Positions 27,951 to 36,911 are shown, counted from the stretch's first letter. The stretch is DNA of 60,585 bases from Staphylococcus pettenkoferi (GCF_002902685.1 NZ_PPRN01000024.1:1-60585), one strand, 5' to 3'. Notes: generated from the sequence alone by a model not told the origin. A program made the numbers and translations.

Positions 27951-28787
27951 TCAACCTCCTACATTATGTTTCTCTTTACGATATAACGCTTGCTTACGAC
28001 TGCGAGGTACGACATGTCGTTGAGAAAGTGAATCGTAATGATGTTCGCGAATCACATTGAGAATTTCTCCATACACGGTCGCCGATAAGCATACCGGCAG
28101 TCTCGCTTCCCTCTTATAATGTGACAACTCATCACGAAATTGCTTGTAACGTGTTTCCGCTTCAACCGCCAGCGCTTCAAAGAGTTGCTTAAAGCCATTT
28201 GTCACTTGTCCTTGTGCAATTTGCGGTTCCGTCACACCATAGTGTGCCATCATTTGACGTGGCAAATAGATACGCTGCAAATCACGATAGTCTTCTCCCA
28301 CATCGCGCAATATATTCGTCAACTGCATCGCGACACCCAGACGACGCGCCTGAGCATAACGTTGCGCATCAACTTCATGGCTCAATATCGGCAGTAACAT
28401 CCCGCCAACCGACGCAGCGACTTTCTCACAATACATCACTAGCGTTTCAAACGTCTCAGGTTGCTTGAACATCAAATCCATTCGTTGCCCTTCTATCTGC
28501 TCATCGTAAAAGTCAGTGTTGATCTCATAACGTTCGTGTACCCACGCAAGCGCTCTCCATACAGGATGATCAACTACCTTTCCTCGTTTAAAATGATCAA
28601 GTTCGCGTTGAATTTGATCAATCGACCCTTGTTCTTCATCTACCGCATCATCACACATACGACAAAACGCATAAATCGCATACACGGCTAAACGGTCTTG
28701 TTTCGGCAATTGGGAGAAGGCGTAATAGAACGATTTCGAATGTTGTTTGATCACACGTTCACAGTAAGCCAAATCTCTATTTTTCAT
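27951..28787 (-). CDS. crtM: Dehydrosqualene (4,4'-diapophytoene) synthase CrtM
   Basis: A 278-residue squalene/phytoene synthase family enzyme. Its two Asp-rich motifs, CDDAVDEEQ near residue 45 and NILRDVGEDYRD near 160, bind the Mg-diphosphates, and YCERVIKQHSKSFYYAFSQLP forms the N terminus. It condenses two farnesyl diphosphates head-to-head, the first committed step of staphyloxanthin synthesis. The start is placed at 28787 because GAGGAGG is six bases upstream; the six-residue longer frame to 28805 lacks a site. Its start lies 11 bases inside the end of crtN. Confidence 0.9.
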   Translation of the reverse strand: MKNRDLAYCERVIKQHSKSFYYAFSQLPKQDRLAVYAIYAFCRMCDDAVDEEQGSIDQIQRELDHFKRGKVVDHPVWRALAWVHERYEINTDFYDEQIEGQRMDLMFKQPETFETLVMYCEKVAASVGGMLLPILSHEVDAQRYAQARRLGVAMQLTNILRDVGEDYRDLQRIYLPRQMMAHYGVTEPQIAQGQVTNGFKQLFEALAVEAETRYKQFRDELSHYKREARLPVCLSATVYGEILNVIREHHYDSLSQRHVVPRSRKQALYRKEKHNVGG

Positions 28788-30288
28788 AATGACCTCCTCG
28801 TGCATCTTTTAAAATCTCCTCTACAGCAATCTTCGCCGATAATAAGACGATCGGCACACCAGCGCCAGGGTGTGTACTGCTTCCCGTGAAGTAAAGTCCG
28901 CGCACGTTAGCCGATTTACTTTGAGGGCGTAAATGATTACTTTGCGCCAATGTCGGCATTAAACCAAATGTAGCACCGTAATAGGCATTGAAGTCTTGTT
29001 CGAAATCTTTAGGCGTTGTTACACGCTCTGACTGAATATGTTGCGCAAAGCGTTCAAACTCTGGGAGCTCTGACATTTTATCCAATACTTTCTGACGATA
29101 ATAGTCCGTCATTGCTTCCGTCCACTGATACTTCATTACTTGCGTATTCGACACTGGCATCAGCACATAAATACCGTCTTTCCCTTCAGGTGCAAGTGAC
29201 GGATCTAATTGCGATGCGACATAAAAATATAGAGATGGATCAGTAATGACGTCGCCCTCGAATATTTGATGAATATTGCGGTCTAAATTCTCAGAGAAGA
29301 CGAAGTTGTGAACAGTCGATAGCGCATTAAATTTCTGATCCATACCAAAATAGAACACCAGGCAAGAACAAGAGTAGTCCATGCGATCTATCTTCTTGTC
29401 TGGATAGTTCCCTTTGTGTTGGGGTTCCTCTAATAAATATTTCATCGCATATGGGAAGTCTGCATTACACAAGACAATGTCTGACGCCAATCTGCTTTCT
29501 GGGGTTTGGACACCTTGAACTATGCCCTCTGACACGCAAATGTCTGTAACTGGTGTTTCGAGTTGAATATCGCCGCCCATCTCTTTAAACCGGCGTGCCA
29601 TACTTTCAGCCATCGTACGCATGCCCCCTTGAATAAACCACACGCCATAAACAAATTCGATGAGAGGAATAATCGTATAGAGTGATGGCCCTTTATGTGG
29701 AGAAATACCAATATACAGCGTTTGAAAGCTGATCATCTGACGCATACGTTGATCTGAAATATATTTTTGAAGCAACTTCTCTGCACTATTTAACGTTTTT
29801 AACTTCATGCCTTGATACAAAGTGGTAAAGTTGTAGAAATCTCTTTTACGATTAAAGGACCGTTGAAGAAAGTAATCCTTCGCTGTCAGAAAGCGTGAGT
29901 ATAAATCACTGAGATAACGCAGAAAGCCTGCTGCATCCGCTTCGCTCACAGATTCAAACATCTCGCGCATCTTAACCAAATCATTCGAGACTTCGAAACG
30001 CGTTTGACCATGATCGAAGTAGCTACTATACATAGGATCTAAACGTCTCATCGGGATATAGTCGTCCGCATCTACGCCTGTGAGTTCAAAGATTTCACGA
30101 TAAAGCTCAGGCATCATAACTATGGTGGGCCCTAAATCAAAGGTATAGCCATCAAAGTCCACGCGATTCATCTTTCCACCGACGTGAGATTGCTTCTCCA
30201 CAATCGTGACTTGATAACCTTCGTTCTGCAGTCTTATCGCACTAGCTAATCCTGCTACACCAGCGCCAATGACAATTACACGGGTCAC
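28777..30288 (-). CDS. crtN: Dehydrosqualene desaturase CrtN
   Basis: A 503-residue CrtI-type desaturase. The FAD site VIVIGAGVAGLASAIRLQ lies at residues 4-21, GKMNRVDFDGYTFDLGPTIVMMPELY near 38-63, FQTLYIGISPHKGPSLYTIIPLIEF near 193 and AFGLMPTLAQSN-type plus GSSTHPGAGVPIVLLSAKI near 470-488. It introduces the double bonds that turn dehydrosqualene into yellow diaponeurosporene. The start is a GTG (30288) after AAAGGATGATAAT. It is the second gene of the operon, 139 bases after crtO. Confidence 0.9.
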   Translation of the reverse strand: MTRVIVIGAGVAGLASAIRLQNEGYQVTIVEKQSHVGGKMNRVDFDGYTFDLGPTIVMMPELYREIFELTGVDADDYIPMRRLDPMYSSYFDHGQTRFEVSNDLVKMREMFESVSEADAAGFLRYLSDLYSRFLTAKDYFLQRSFNRKRDFYNFTTLYQGMKLKTLNSAEKLLQKYISDQRMRQMISFQTLYIGISPHKGPSLYTIIPLIEFVYGVWFIQGGMRTMAESMARRFKEMGGDIQLETPVTDICVSEGIVQGVQTPESRLASDIVLCNADFPYAMKYLLEEPQHKGNYPDKKIDRMDYSCSCLVFYFGMDQKFNALSTVHNFVFSENLDRNIHQIFEGDVITDPSLYFYVASQLDPSLAPEGKDGIYVLMPVSNTQVMKYQWTEAMTDYYRQKVLDKMSELPEFERFAQHIQSERVTTPKDFEQDFNAYYGATFGLMPTLAQSNHLRPQSKSANVRGLYFTGSSTHPGAGVPIVLLSAKIAVEEILKDARGGHYEK

Positions 30289-30427
30289 ATTATCATCCTT
30301 TCATTGCGAGATAGACTTGTTAAAGCGTTGTTGCCGTATGTTGAACGCGATTCACTTCAGTTACTTACGAGGGGTAAAATGACTAAGAAATATCGTGGCC
30401 TCCCACTTCACTCTATAACGATTTCAG

Positions 30428-30913
30428 TTATGGCGCATTAGAGTGACGTTGGTTCATCTTCTTAAGCACACGTTCAAGTCGTATGCGATTATAACGTTGT
30501 ACTAAAATAAATGGCAGATTGCTCATCACAGCGTAAACAACATGAATGGCGCGATAACGAGGCGGGTTCCACAAGAAGAAGAGCGGAAAAGGCGCCATCG
30601 AAAGCCAATGTGTCAGTTCCGCACGATTGACTTCGAGAAGAAAGCGTTCGACTAAATCCTCAGTATGTTCGTTAAAGTGAGATTTATCATAACTTAAGAA
30701 GAGAAATTGAGAACTTTCGGGTAATTGATCTTTCCATCGGCGAATATGTAGATAACGCTTTAGCACATCCGCTTCATTTCTAAAGTTGCGAAAGTAAGGA
30801 CGTATGCGTCGAAGTTGCTGGGTCGGGATGAGTGCTACCCCTATCGATACAATCATATGTACGAGAAACCATCCTACTATATTTTTCAGCACTAATCGTT
30901 TCATCTTCCTCAA
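30428..30913 (-). CDS. crtO: Glycosyl-4,4'-diaponeurosporenoate acyltransferase CrtO
   Basis: A 161-residue membrane protein close in length to S. aureus CrtO. It has an N-terminal hydrophobic helix (residues 9-29), RRWKDQLPESS near 58, RAELTHWLSMAPFPLFFLWNPP near 95-116 and the C-terminal SNLPFILVQRYNRIRLERVL near 130-150, all recognisable family blocks. It acylates the sugar in the last step of staphyloxanthin synthesis. Translation may begin at the TTG at 30913 or the ATG at 30904; alignment by eye with S. aureus favours the longer form. It is first in the crt operon, as in S. aureus. Confidence 0.88.
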   Translation of the reverse strand: MRKMKRLVLKNIVGWFLVHMIVSIGVALIPTQQLRRIRPYFRNFRNEADVLKRYLHIRRWKDQLPESSQFLFLSYDKSHFNEHTEDLVERFLLEVNRAELTHWLSMAPFPLFFLWNPPRYRAIHVVYAVMSNLPFILVQRYNRIRLERVLKKMNQRHSNAP

Positions 30914-30946
30914 CTCTCTTTAGCACAATTTAGTTCCTTTTGAGTG

Positions 30947-30999
30947 AAAAGGGACGAGTGATTAACTATTTGTCATCAAATAATTAATCACCTCGTCCC
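30947..30999 (-). terminator. Long perfect hairpin ahead of crtO (terminator or attenuator)
   Basis: GGGACGAG plus TGATTAA pairs with TTAATCA plus CTCGTCCC with a single bulged base, and ATTTG/CAAAT continues in the loop. On the minus strand the stem is followed by TTTTC. It lies between a possible upstream promoter (TTGACA at 31087-31092) and crtO, so it either terminates the 31158-32369 transcript or attenuates crt expression. Confidence 0.75.
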
Positions 31000-31157
31000 A
31001 TTAACGTATGTGAATTAGTATCTAAATTAAGTTCTCTTATTCCACTTAGATATAGTATTACCCTATTTTGTTGAAAAATATCAGTTTGTCAAAAATCTTT
31101 TAAAAATTCTTGCAGCCATCAAACATTTTACCAACATCGTCCTAGGCTCGAATCCCC

Positions 31158-31589
31158 TTACTCAAAGCGTCTACTGTGCTTCACTACGCCTGCCATCAAG
31201 CCTAGAAAGATGAAGTGGCCGACGATCCATAACACATGCGCACCGAAGTGATATTGGAATATCGCTCGCTGAGATAGCCCTATCATCAATGGGTAAAGGA
31301 CAATGAAAAAGACAGCTAAGATGCCGAGCCAAAGTTTAAAGTTCCATCCTCGACGGCGATCGACCCACAAGCTCGCAGCTAATATCACAAGCGTAATACA
31401 TAAGTGACAGAATAACTCAACTACAAATGGTGTGTGGGCAGGATCCAGCAAGAAATCTAAATTTAAAAGTAATCCCGCAAGATGCATGTGGAATAGATGA
31501 TCCACAATTACAAATATGACGTACAACATCAGGGTCAAAGCAATACACCAAAGTACGTAATATAGATAGAATCTCTTGTCGCGTGGCAC
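31158..31589 (-). CDS. Hypothetical four-span membrane protein
   Basis: A 143-residue protein starting at GTG (31589), eight bases after GAGGAGG. It has four hydrophobic segments at about residues 9-30, 58-76, 86-104 and 115-134, and Arg/Lys-rich ends consistent with inside topology. A His-containing loop (VDHLFHMHLAGLL) lies after the first span. I do not recognise the family. It is the third gene of a small run (31923-32369, 31619-31930, then this one) directly upstream of the carotenoid operon, but no functional link can be shown. Confidence 0.65.
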   Translation of the reverse strand: MPRDKRFYLYYVLWCIALTLMLYVIFVIVDHLFHMHLAGLLLNLDFLLDPAHTPFVVELFCHLCITLVILAASLWVDRRRGWNFKLWLGILAVFFIVLYPLMIGLSQRAIFQYHFGAHVLWIVGHFIFLGLMAGVVKHSRRFE

Positions 31590-31618
31590 AACTATAACCT
31601 CCTCTATCGCTCCTAGAA

Positions 31619-31930
31619 TCAGTTAATGTGTTTAATAATCTCAGTTGCCATCACTAAACAAAATAACGTAATGCAGTATAACAGCAGAATACTTTGAGAA
31701 TGATACTTCGTCTCTCGAATAAACGAGTTAATCACGGCCACAACTGCTCCGATTACAACAAAGATTGCTGCTTTCAAGCACCAGGCTTTTAACAGAAAGA
31801 TCATCAGCGGCATAAAGAATAACGCGATTAGATTAGCGAACAGCAAGAGTAGCACTGCGACCGTATAGATAACGAAGAGAATGCCGACAATACCCATCCC
31901 TCTTCGCATAATATATTGGAGCCTAGTCAT
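31619..31930 (-). CDS. Hypothetical three-span membrane protein
   Basis: A 103-residue hydrophobic protein if it starts at the ATG at 31930 (AAGAGGG about nine bases upstream); an in-frame GTG at 31939 adds three residues. It has three membrane segments (roughly residues 12-35, 38-68 with a break, and 80-99). It overlaps the preceding gene by 8 bases and is followed after 29 bases by another membrane protein gene, so the three are likely cotranscribed. No family is recognised. Confidence 0.6.
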   Translation of the reverse strand: MTRLQYIMRRGMGIVGILFVIYTVAVLLLLFANLIALFFMPLMIFLLKAWCLKAAIFVVIGAVVAVINSFIRETKYHSQSILLLYCITLFCLVMATEIIKHIN

Positions 31931-32369
31931 GGTGCGCACCCTCTTTCTTGAGCTGTTCTAAAGCATCGGTCACAGATTTGGCGTGCATCGTTTCGACAAT
32001 CTCATCTACCGTCGCTAGTCGACTGTGACGCTGCCACTTGTGAAGTGCAGGACTACTTTGGACGGACTTGCCATCAAATGGCGTATCCTGCGTCAGATGG
32101 ACGTCTAAATAATGCTTCCAACTATGATTGACGCGAACTTTCACCGTTAATGACGGTGTGGTCTGACGATCTCGAAGTTTCCCTAATTTCATATCTAGGT
32201 CGTCAACATGTTCATAGTTGTAACGCGTGTATAACTCAATGCGCTCATGTTGTTCTTCCACATAGCTCGTCCATTCGTGGTTCTTATGATGGTCAGTCAA
32301 ATGAACTTTGACTAATTGTGTCACGAGCGCAATCGCTAAGGCAATAGTTGTGATTCTCAGTATGTTAAT
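31923..32369 (-). CDS. Putative secreted or anchored protein, probably using a non-ATG start
   Basis: A conventional start gives only the GTG at 32324 (133 residues), which has no ribosome site. Extending upstream in frame to an ATT at 32369, nine bases after AAGGAG, adds a hydrophobic N terminus (NILRITTIALAIALVTQL) that looks like a signal peptide or membrane anchor. A CTG at 32360 is another option. The rest is hydrophilic, with many His, Trp and Tyr residues and a regular alternation (KVRVNHSWKHYLDVHLTQ) suggesting beta strands. The family is not recognised. It is first in a three-gene run. Confidence 0.5.
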   Translation of the reverse strand: MNILRITTIALAIALVTQLVKVHLTDHHKNHEWTSYVEEQHERIELYTRYNYEHVDDLDMKLGKLRDRQTTPSLTVKVRVNHSWKHYLDVHLTQDTPFDGKSVQSSPALHKWQRHSRLATVDEIVETMHAKSVTDALEQLKKEGAHHD

Positions 32370-32405
32370 CTTGTCCCTCTCCTTGTCTTCGATGATATCT
32401 TACTT

Positions 32406-33344
32406 CTATGCTTGGATGAAATCGTTGAGTTCTCGATAAACGGCGTCTAACTCCTCTAGTGGATAGAGGAAGAAAGCGTGAATGAGTTTCGGCATGACTT
32501 TCGTCGTTACCTCCACGCCATGATCAGCCAATTTGTGGCCAAATGTTACCCCTTCATCACAGAGCGGATCGAGTTCGGCAGCGTAGATCATTGTTTGTGG
32601 AAAATTTGATAAATCCTGTGCTAATACAGGTGACACGTATGGATGATCAACATCTTGCGTATCCTCCACATACATCTCATAACAACTTTGCATGGAGGCG
32701 CGTGAAATCTGCGGACCATCTTTGAAGCGATTCATACTTGGATAGTTCTCTTCATCGCGATTCGTCAACACGCGTCCATCTAGTGCTGGGTAAAAGAGCA
32801 CGACTTTATCAAATTGAAAGTTCGCTTGCTCATCTTCAAGCTTCATTGCTACTGCAGTGACGAGGTTGGCACCTGCACTTTCGCCTACACCCATGAGATA
32901 TTCTGGATCAACATCATAATCTTGCGCATGTTCAGCAATCCACAGTGCAGCTTGATAGCAATCTTCCAATCCTCGAGGAAACTTGTGTTCAGGCGCAAGT
33001 CGATAAGTCACAGAGAAGACTTTACAACCAAGCCGTTCCGCAAGTTCTCGCGCAGGCAATTCTATCGTATCGAGCGAACCGCCACGCCATCCTCCACCGT
33101 GATAGAGAACGACTGCCCGTCTCGTTTTTAACGTCATTGGCGTATAAATTCGCATATGTATATCCTGTTCTCCAGTTGGATTGATCGTCCGCGCCTCAAC
33201 ATGTGCCACTTCAGGCAGAAATTGATGCACATAGTCGAAGATGCGCTCACTTTCTTCCTTGGTGAAACCGTGGTCAAGGATATCCAACCCTATCGCCTCT
33301 TTCATCTGCATACGATACGCAGCCAAACCTTTACTTAACTCCAT
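32406..33344 (-). CDS. Alpha/beta hydrolase (hormone-sensitive lipase-like esterase)
   Basis: A 312-residue esterase. The oxyanion-hole motif VLYHGGGWRGGS lies near residues 79-90, the nucleophile elbow GVGESAGANL near 152, the acid in AAELDPLCDEG near 255 and the catalytic His in KLIHAFF near 286. These are the hallmarks of the bacterial HSL/carboxylesterase family (Lip2/AesT-like). It is cytosolic, with no signal peptide. CAAGGTGAAAG precedes the ATG. The natural ester substrate is not predictable. Confidence 0.83.
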   Translation of the reverse strand: MELSKGLAAYRMQMKEAIGLDILDHGFTKEESERIFDYVHQFLPEVAHVEARTINPTGEQDIHMRIYTPMTLKTRRAVVLYHGGGWRGGSLDTIELPARELAERLGCKVFSVTYRLAPEHKFPRGLEDCYQAALWIAEHAQDYDVDPEYLMGVGESAGANLVTAVAMKLEDEQANFQFDKVVLFYPALDGRVLTNRDEENYPSMNRFKDGPQISRASMQSCYEMYVEDTQDVDHPYVSPVLAQDLSNFPQTMIYAAELDPLCDEGVTFGHKLADHGVEVTTKVMPKLIHAFFLYPLEELDAVYRELNDFIQA

Positions 33345-33608
33345 TTATCTTTCACCTTGATTTCGAATCTGAATTTTCTAAACCTTTAACGTTTATTATA
33401 CCCCATCCGTACCCCTCCCGCTATATTGGAATAGGCTTTGAGTAAAATTTTCCCGAGGTAAGTTATAATCCCTCTTTAACTGGGGAATACTGTAATAGAA
33501 CAGGTAATTATGAAGTTGTTAAAATGACTTCTACAAATTTTAATAAACGTGAGCTATAACGCGCTCATTTTACCTAAAATAGCGTAGTTTAGCTAAGGAG
33601 GAAAAGTA

Positions 33609-34400
33609 ATGTTTACAGATATTGAAGATAAAGTAGTCATCATCACAGGCGCAGGAAGTGGACTCGGCGCCGACATGGCACAAGCCTTCGGTAAGTCGAA
33701 AGCGAAAGTCGTATTGAACGTGCGCAGTGCCAACCATGATGAGACGGTTAAAAAATCGATTCAAACCATTAAAGATGCAGGTGGACAAGCCATCCAAGTC
33801 CAAGGTGATGTGACGAAAGAAGAGGACATGGCTCATCTCATCGAAGAAACAGTGAAGCAATTTGGCACGCTCGATATCTTCATCAATAACGCAGGTTACG
33901 AGCAACCTATCCCAACGCATGAAATGTCACTCAAAGATTGGCAGAAAGTGACAGACGTCAATTTGACGGGTGCGTTCTTAGGTTCTCAAGCGGCGATCAA
34001 GCAGTTCTTGAGTGAGGATAAGAAAGGTGTCATCATTAATATTTCTTCCGTACACGACACCATTCCTTGGCCAAACTATGTCAGCTATGCCGCTAGTAAA
34101 GGTGGCGTGAAGCTAATGATGGAAACGATGTCGATGGAATATGCGCAACACGGTATTCGCATTAATAATATTTCACCAGGTGCGATTATGACTGAACGTA
34201 CGAGTGAGAAATTTGATGATCCAGAGACGCGTGAAGAGACGTTGAAGATGATTCCGGCGCGTGAAATTGGTAAACCGCATCATATTTCTAACACTGCACT
34301 GTTTTTAGCTTCCGATTTAGCGAGCTATATTCATGGCACGACGATTTATGTAGATGGTGGTATGACGAACTATCCTGCCTTTATGGGTGGAAAAGGATAG
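33609..34400 (+). CDS. gdh: Glucose 1-dehydrogenase (SDR family)
   Basis: A 263-residue classical SDR. TGAGSGLGADMA lies at residues 14-25, NNAGYEQP near 91, the catalytic ISSVHDTIPWP near 143 and YAASKGG near 158. The ending DGGMTNYPAFMGGKG is the characteristic C terminus of Bacillus-type glucose 1-dehydrogenases, which oxidise beta-D-glucose to gluconolactone with NAD(P). AAGGAGG lies before the ATG. It stands alone; the 264-base region upstream holds its promoter and that of the divergent hydrolase, in which I could not fix a convincing -35/-10 pair. Confidence 0.82.
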   Translation: MFTDIEDKVVIITGAGSGLGADMAQAFGKSKAKVVLNVRSANHDETVKKSIQTIKDAGGQAIQVQGDVTKEEDMAHLIEETVKQFGTLDIFINNAGYEQPIPTHEMSLKDWQKVTDVNLTGAFLGSQAAIKQFLSEDKKGVIINISSVHDTIPWPNYVSYAASKGGVKLMMETMSMEYAQHGIRINNISPGAIMTERTSEKFDDPETREETLKMIPAREIGKPHHISNTALFLASDLASYIHGTTIYVDGGMTNYPAFMGGKG

Positions 34401-34421
34401 GATTTAGTGAATAAAATTATT

Positions 34422-34547
34422 GTTTTCTTGACGACTCTCCCTTGCTAATAGGGCTACACTCAACTAATTCTTCTCGCTCAGTGAGCTCCAAGAATGGATT
34501 TTCGTTGTAGCCTTTATCTATCTAGCGTGTCGAGTCGTCTGGAAAAC
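34422..34547. repeat. 126-bp nested inverted-repeat element
   Basis: The outer arms GTTTTC-TT-GACGACTC and GAGTCGTC-TG-GAAAAC pair. Inside them GGCTAC pairs with GTAGCC, and ATTCTT pairs with AAGAAT around GCTC...GAGC. There is no T-run on either strand after the outer arms, so it does not read as a plain terminator. It may be a mobile miniature element or a structured RNA. Confidence 0.6.
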
Positions 34548-34596
34548 AAATATAATTCTAACTTAAAATAGTCTAAGGTTCTCACAAATAATTATT

Positions 34597-35441
34597 CTAC
34601 TCCTCTTTTAAATTACGAGATAACATATCATAAACACTCTGCACCATACATTTGTTATAACTTACTATTCCCACATCTCTTTTCTTATATTTAATCTTCA
34701 CATAATCTAAATTTAATTTGTCTGCCTTAAATCTTAAGGAGTCAGGAAGAATCGTATAACCCTTTTCCATTTTTACATTAGCTAAAATAGAGTCTAGGTT
34801 ATCTTTATATTCTAAATTCATGTTACTAACGTTGAGATTATCTCTAATAAAATTCAACGTGTCACATGGAGGATTTAATACGAAAAGTGTGCCTTCATTT
34901 ATTTCTTCAACCTCTACATCTTCTTTAAATGATTCAGATAAGTTTCTTGAACAAATAAGATTATATCCCTCAGAATATAAAGCTTTGTAATATAAATCGT
35001 CCTCTTTAACGGACTCTATATCTCCAATCAATGCATCAATTTTCGTTTCATATAAACGAGATAGTAATATTTGAGTCGTACTTTCCACATTTATAGTTAA
35101 ATCTTTATCTAATATGCGACTCGATGTGTCTTCTAATTGATATAAGAAATAACTGGGTAATACGCCCACTTTCACTTTTGAAGTAGTCATTTTACTAATA
35201 TCACGCTTTAAATTGCGCATTTCCTTATGTATGTTAACTAACTTTAGTAACACTGTTTCTCCCGCTTCTGTTAAAATATTCCTTTAGCATTTCTGTAAAA
35301 GAGCTTGCATTCAAAATAATTTTCTACACTTTTAATTCTTTTACTCAACGCTGGCGTACTGATATTTAAATATTGCGCCGCCTTGTTCATACTTTGTAAC
35401 TCAGCCACTCTCTTTAAATCCTCAATATAATCTAAATGCAT
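34597..35441 (-). pseudogene. LysR-family regulator broken by a frameshift
   Basis: An intact ATG at 35441 opens a normal LysR N terminus (MHLDYIEDLKRVAELQSMNKAAQYLNI, then STPALSKRIKSVENYF), but the frame stops at TAA (35271-35273) after AKGIF. The other frame resumes with LTEAGETVLLKLVNIHKEM and runs through a 200-residue effector-binding domain to 34597. One missing base in the T-run at about 35273-35276 explains everything. The product would have been about 280 residues. The regulator is divergent from the MFS gene at 35631 and probably controlled it. Sequencing error is the alternative. Confidence 0.8.
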
Positions 35442-35630
35442 GTGATGACCTCTCTTTTAACTTTTGGTTAAACCCCTGTAGAACTAAATTATTATTCCTA
35501 ATAACAGGTTTTATTACTAGTCTTACATTATGAGCTCAATCTTAACATCGAGAATCATTACTTAATTATATGTGTGTTTAATCTATAAAAACCATAACAT
35601 GATTATATTAATTTGAGAGGATAATGTGAT

Positions 35631-36767
35631 ATGAGAAAGATATGGGTTTTAACTTTAGGAATGTTTGCGTTAGGCATGGATACATATATTGTTGCAGGTT
35701 TATTACCAGACATTGGCCAAGATTTTCATAAATCGAGTTCTGAAGTAGGACAAGGTGTAACAGTGTTTACCTTATGTTTCGCTATGTCTGCTCCCTTATT
35801 TTCAACTTTATTAGCAAAAATGCCAGTTAAGAAGAGTCTGATAGTAGCATTAATATTGTTTACTGGGGCTAATATATTAACTGCACTATCACCGAACTAC
35901 ACGATCTATATTATTTCGCGTTGTATCGCCGGACTCGGCGCTGGTTTATTTTCACCTATGGCTATTAGTTCAGCAGGTTATTTAGTTCCATCTCACCATA
36001 AAGGTAAAGCACTCGCTTTTACTGTCGGAGGCATGAGTGTAGGAACTGTTATAGGTGTGCCAGTAGGTTTACAATTAGCTAGAATTTTTGATTGGAGAAT
36101 CTCAATCATTATCATTATTCTTCTAGGTGTAGTAGCTTTAGTAGGTATTTTATTTTCACTTTCTAACTTTAAAATGCCCGCTCCTCCAAGTTTAAGTGCA
36201 CGTTTTAAATTATTTCTCAACACGCATGTATTACGTGTGGTATCAGTTACGATTTGTGCTGCCATTGCTAGTTTGGGTCTTTACACTTACTTAGCGGACG
36301 TAATTAGCACCTTTTTATCACCTCTAAATATCTCTTTATTTCTTACTAGTTGGGGTATTGGAGGTCTTATAGGTAGTTTTGGAATAGGGATTATCTTAGA
36401 CAAATTTAAAAATACTAATTTTGTAATACTTAGTATTATGGGGATTTTAACGCTAAGTATTATTTTAATTCCGTTGTTGATTCACATACCCCTACTTAAT
36501 TTAATTCCTTTTATTATATGGGGAGCTATGGGATGGGCGACTCAAGCACCTCAACAACATATTTTACTAGATAAGCACCCAGAACACGGTGCCACATCTG
36601 TAGCATTAAATAGTTCTTTAAATTATCTAGGCAGTGCGATCGGTTCTGCCTTAGGTGGCCTTGTACTTGCACAAACACAGTCAGTCAATATATTAATCTA
36701 TGCTGCTTGTTTCATCGCATTATTAGGTACAATCATACAAATGGTAAATATTAAATTAAGTAATTAG
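35631..36767 (+). CDS. MFS transporter (DHA1, AraJ/Cmr-like efflux)
   Basis: A 378-residue protein with twelve predicted spans in two halves split by a loop near residues 185-195. FALGMDTYIVAGLLPDIG near 12-29 and the span-2/3 region GQGVTVFTLCFAMSAPL near 41-57 are typical of DHA1 drug or sugar efflux carriers. Motif A-like and span-5 motif C-like segments (GGMSVGTVIGVPVG near 130-143) support an antiporter. It is divergent from the broken LysR gene. GAGAGGATAATG lies before the ATG. The substrate is unknown. Confidence 0.82.
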   Translation: MRKIWVLTLGMFALGMDTYIVAGLLPDIGQDFHKSSSEVGQGVTVFTLCFAMSAPLFSTLLAKMPVKKSLIVALILFTGANILTALSPNYTIYIISRCIAGLGAGLFSPMAISSAGYLVPSHHKGKALAFTVGGMSVGTVIGVPVGLQLARIFDWRISIIIIILLGVVALVGILFSLSNFKMPAPPSLSARFKLFLNTHVLRVVSVTICAAIASLGLYTYLADVISTFLSPLNISLFLTSWGIGGLIGSFGIGIILDKFKNTNFVILSIMGILTLSIILIPLLIHIPLLNLIPFIIWGAMGWATQAPQQHILLDKHPEHGATSVALNSSLNYLGSAIGSALGGLVLAQTQSVNILIYAACFIALLGTIIQMVNIKLSN

Positions 36768-36879
36768 CTAGTATATGAGTTTAGGATATTAAGTGAAATT
36801 AAAATATAAGATTAATGAAAATCCATTCCTTGAGCTACATAATGTAGATAAAATACTTTTGGAGACGCAGTAGAGATCT

Positions 36880-36911
36880 GGATTCATAAGGATTTCCACT
36901 CTTATGAATCC
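36880..36911 (+). terminator. Terminator after the MFS gene, in the 336-base gap to the BCCT gene
   Basis: GGATTCATAAG pairs perfectly with CTTATGAATCC around ten bases and is followed by TAGCTCTTCTT. The rest of the gap (36768-37102) shows no gene; its last 100 bases presumably hold the BCCT promoter, which I could not define. Confidence 0.75.

Noticed and set aside
31058..31092. Sigma-B promoter for crtO
   Set aside because: A GGGTAA occurs on the minus strand at 31058-31063 but no GTTT-type -35 box stands 12-16 bases upstream.
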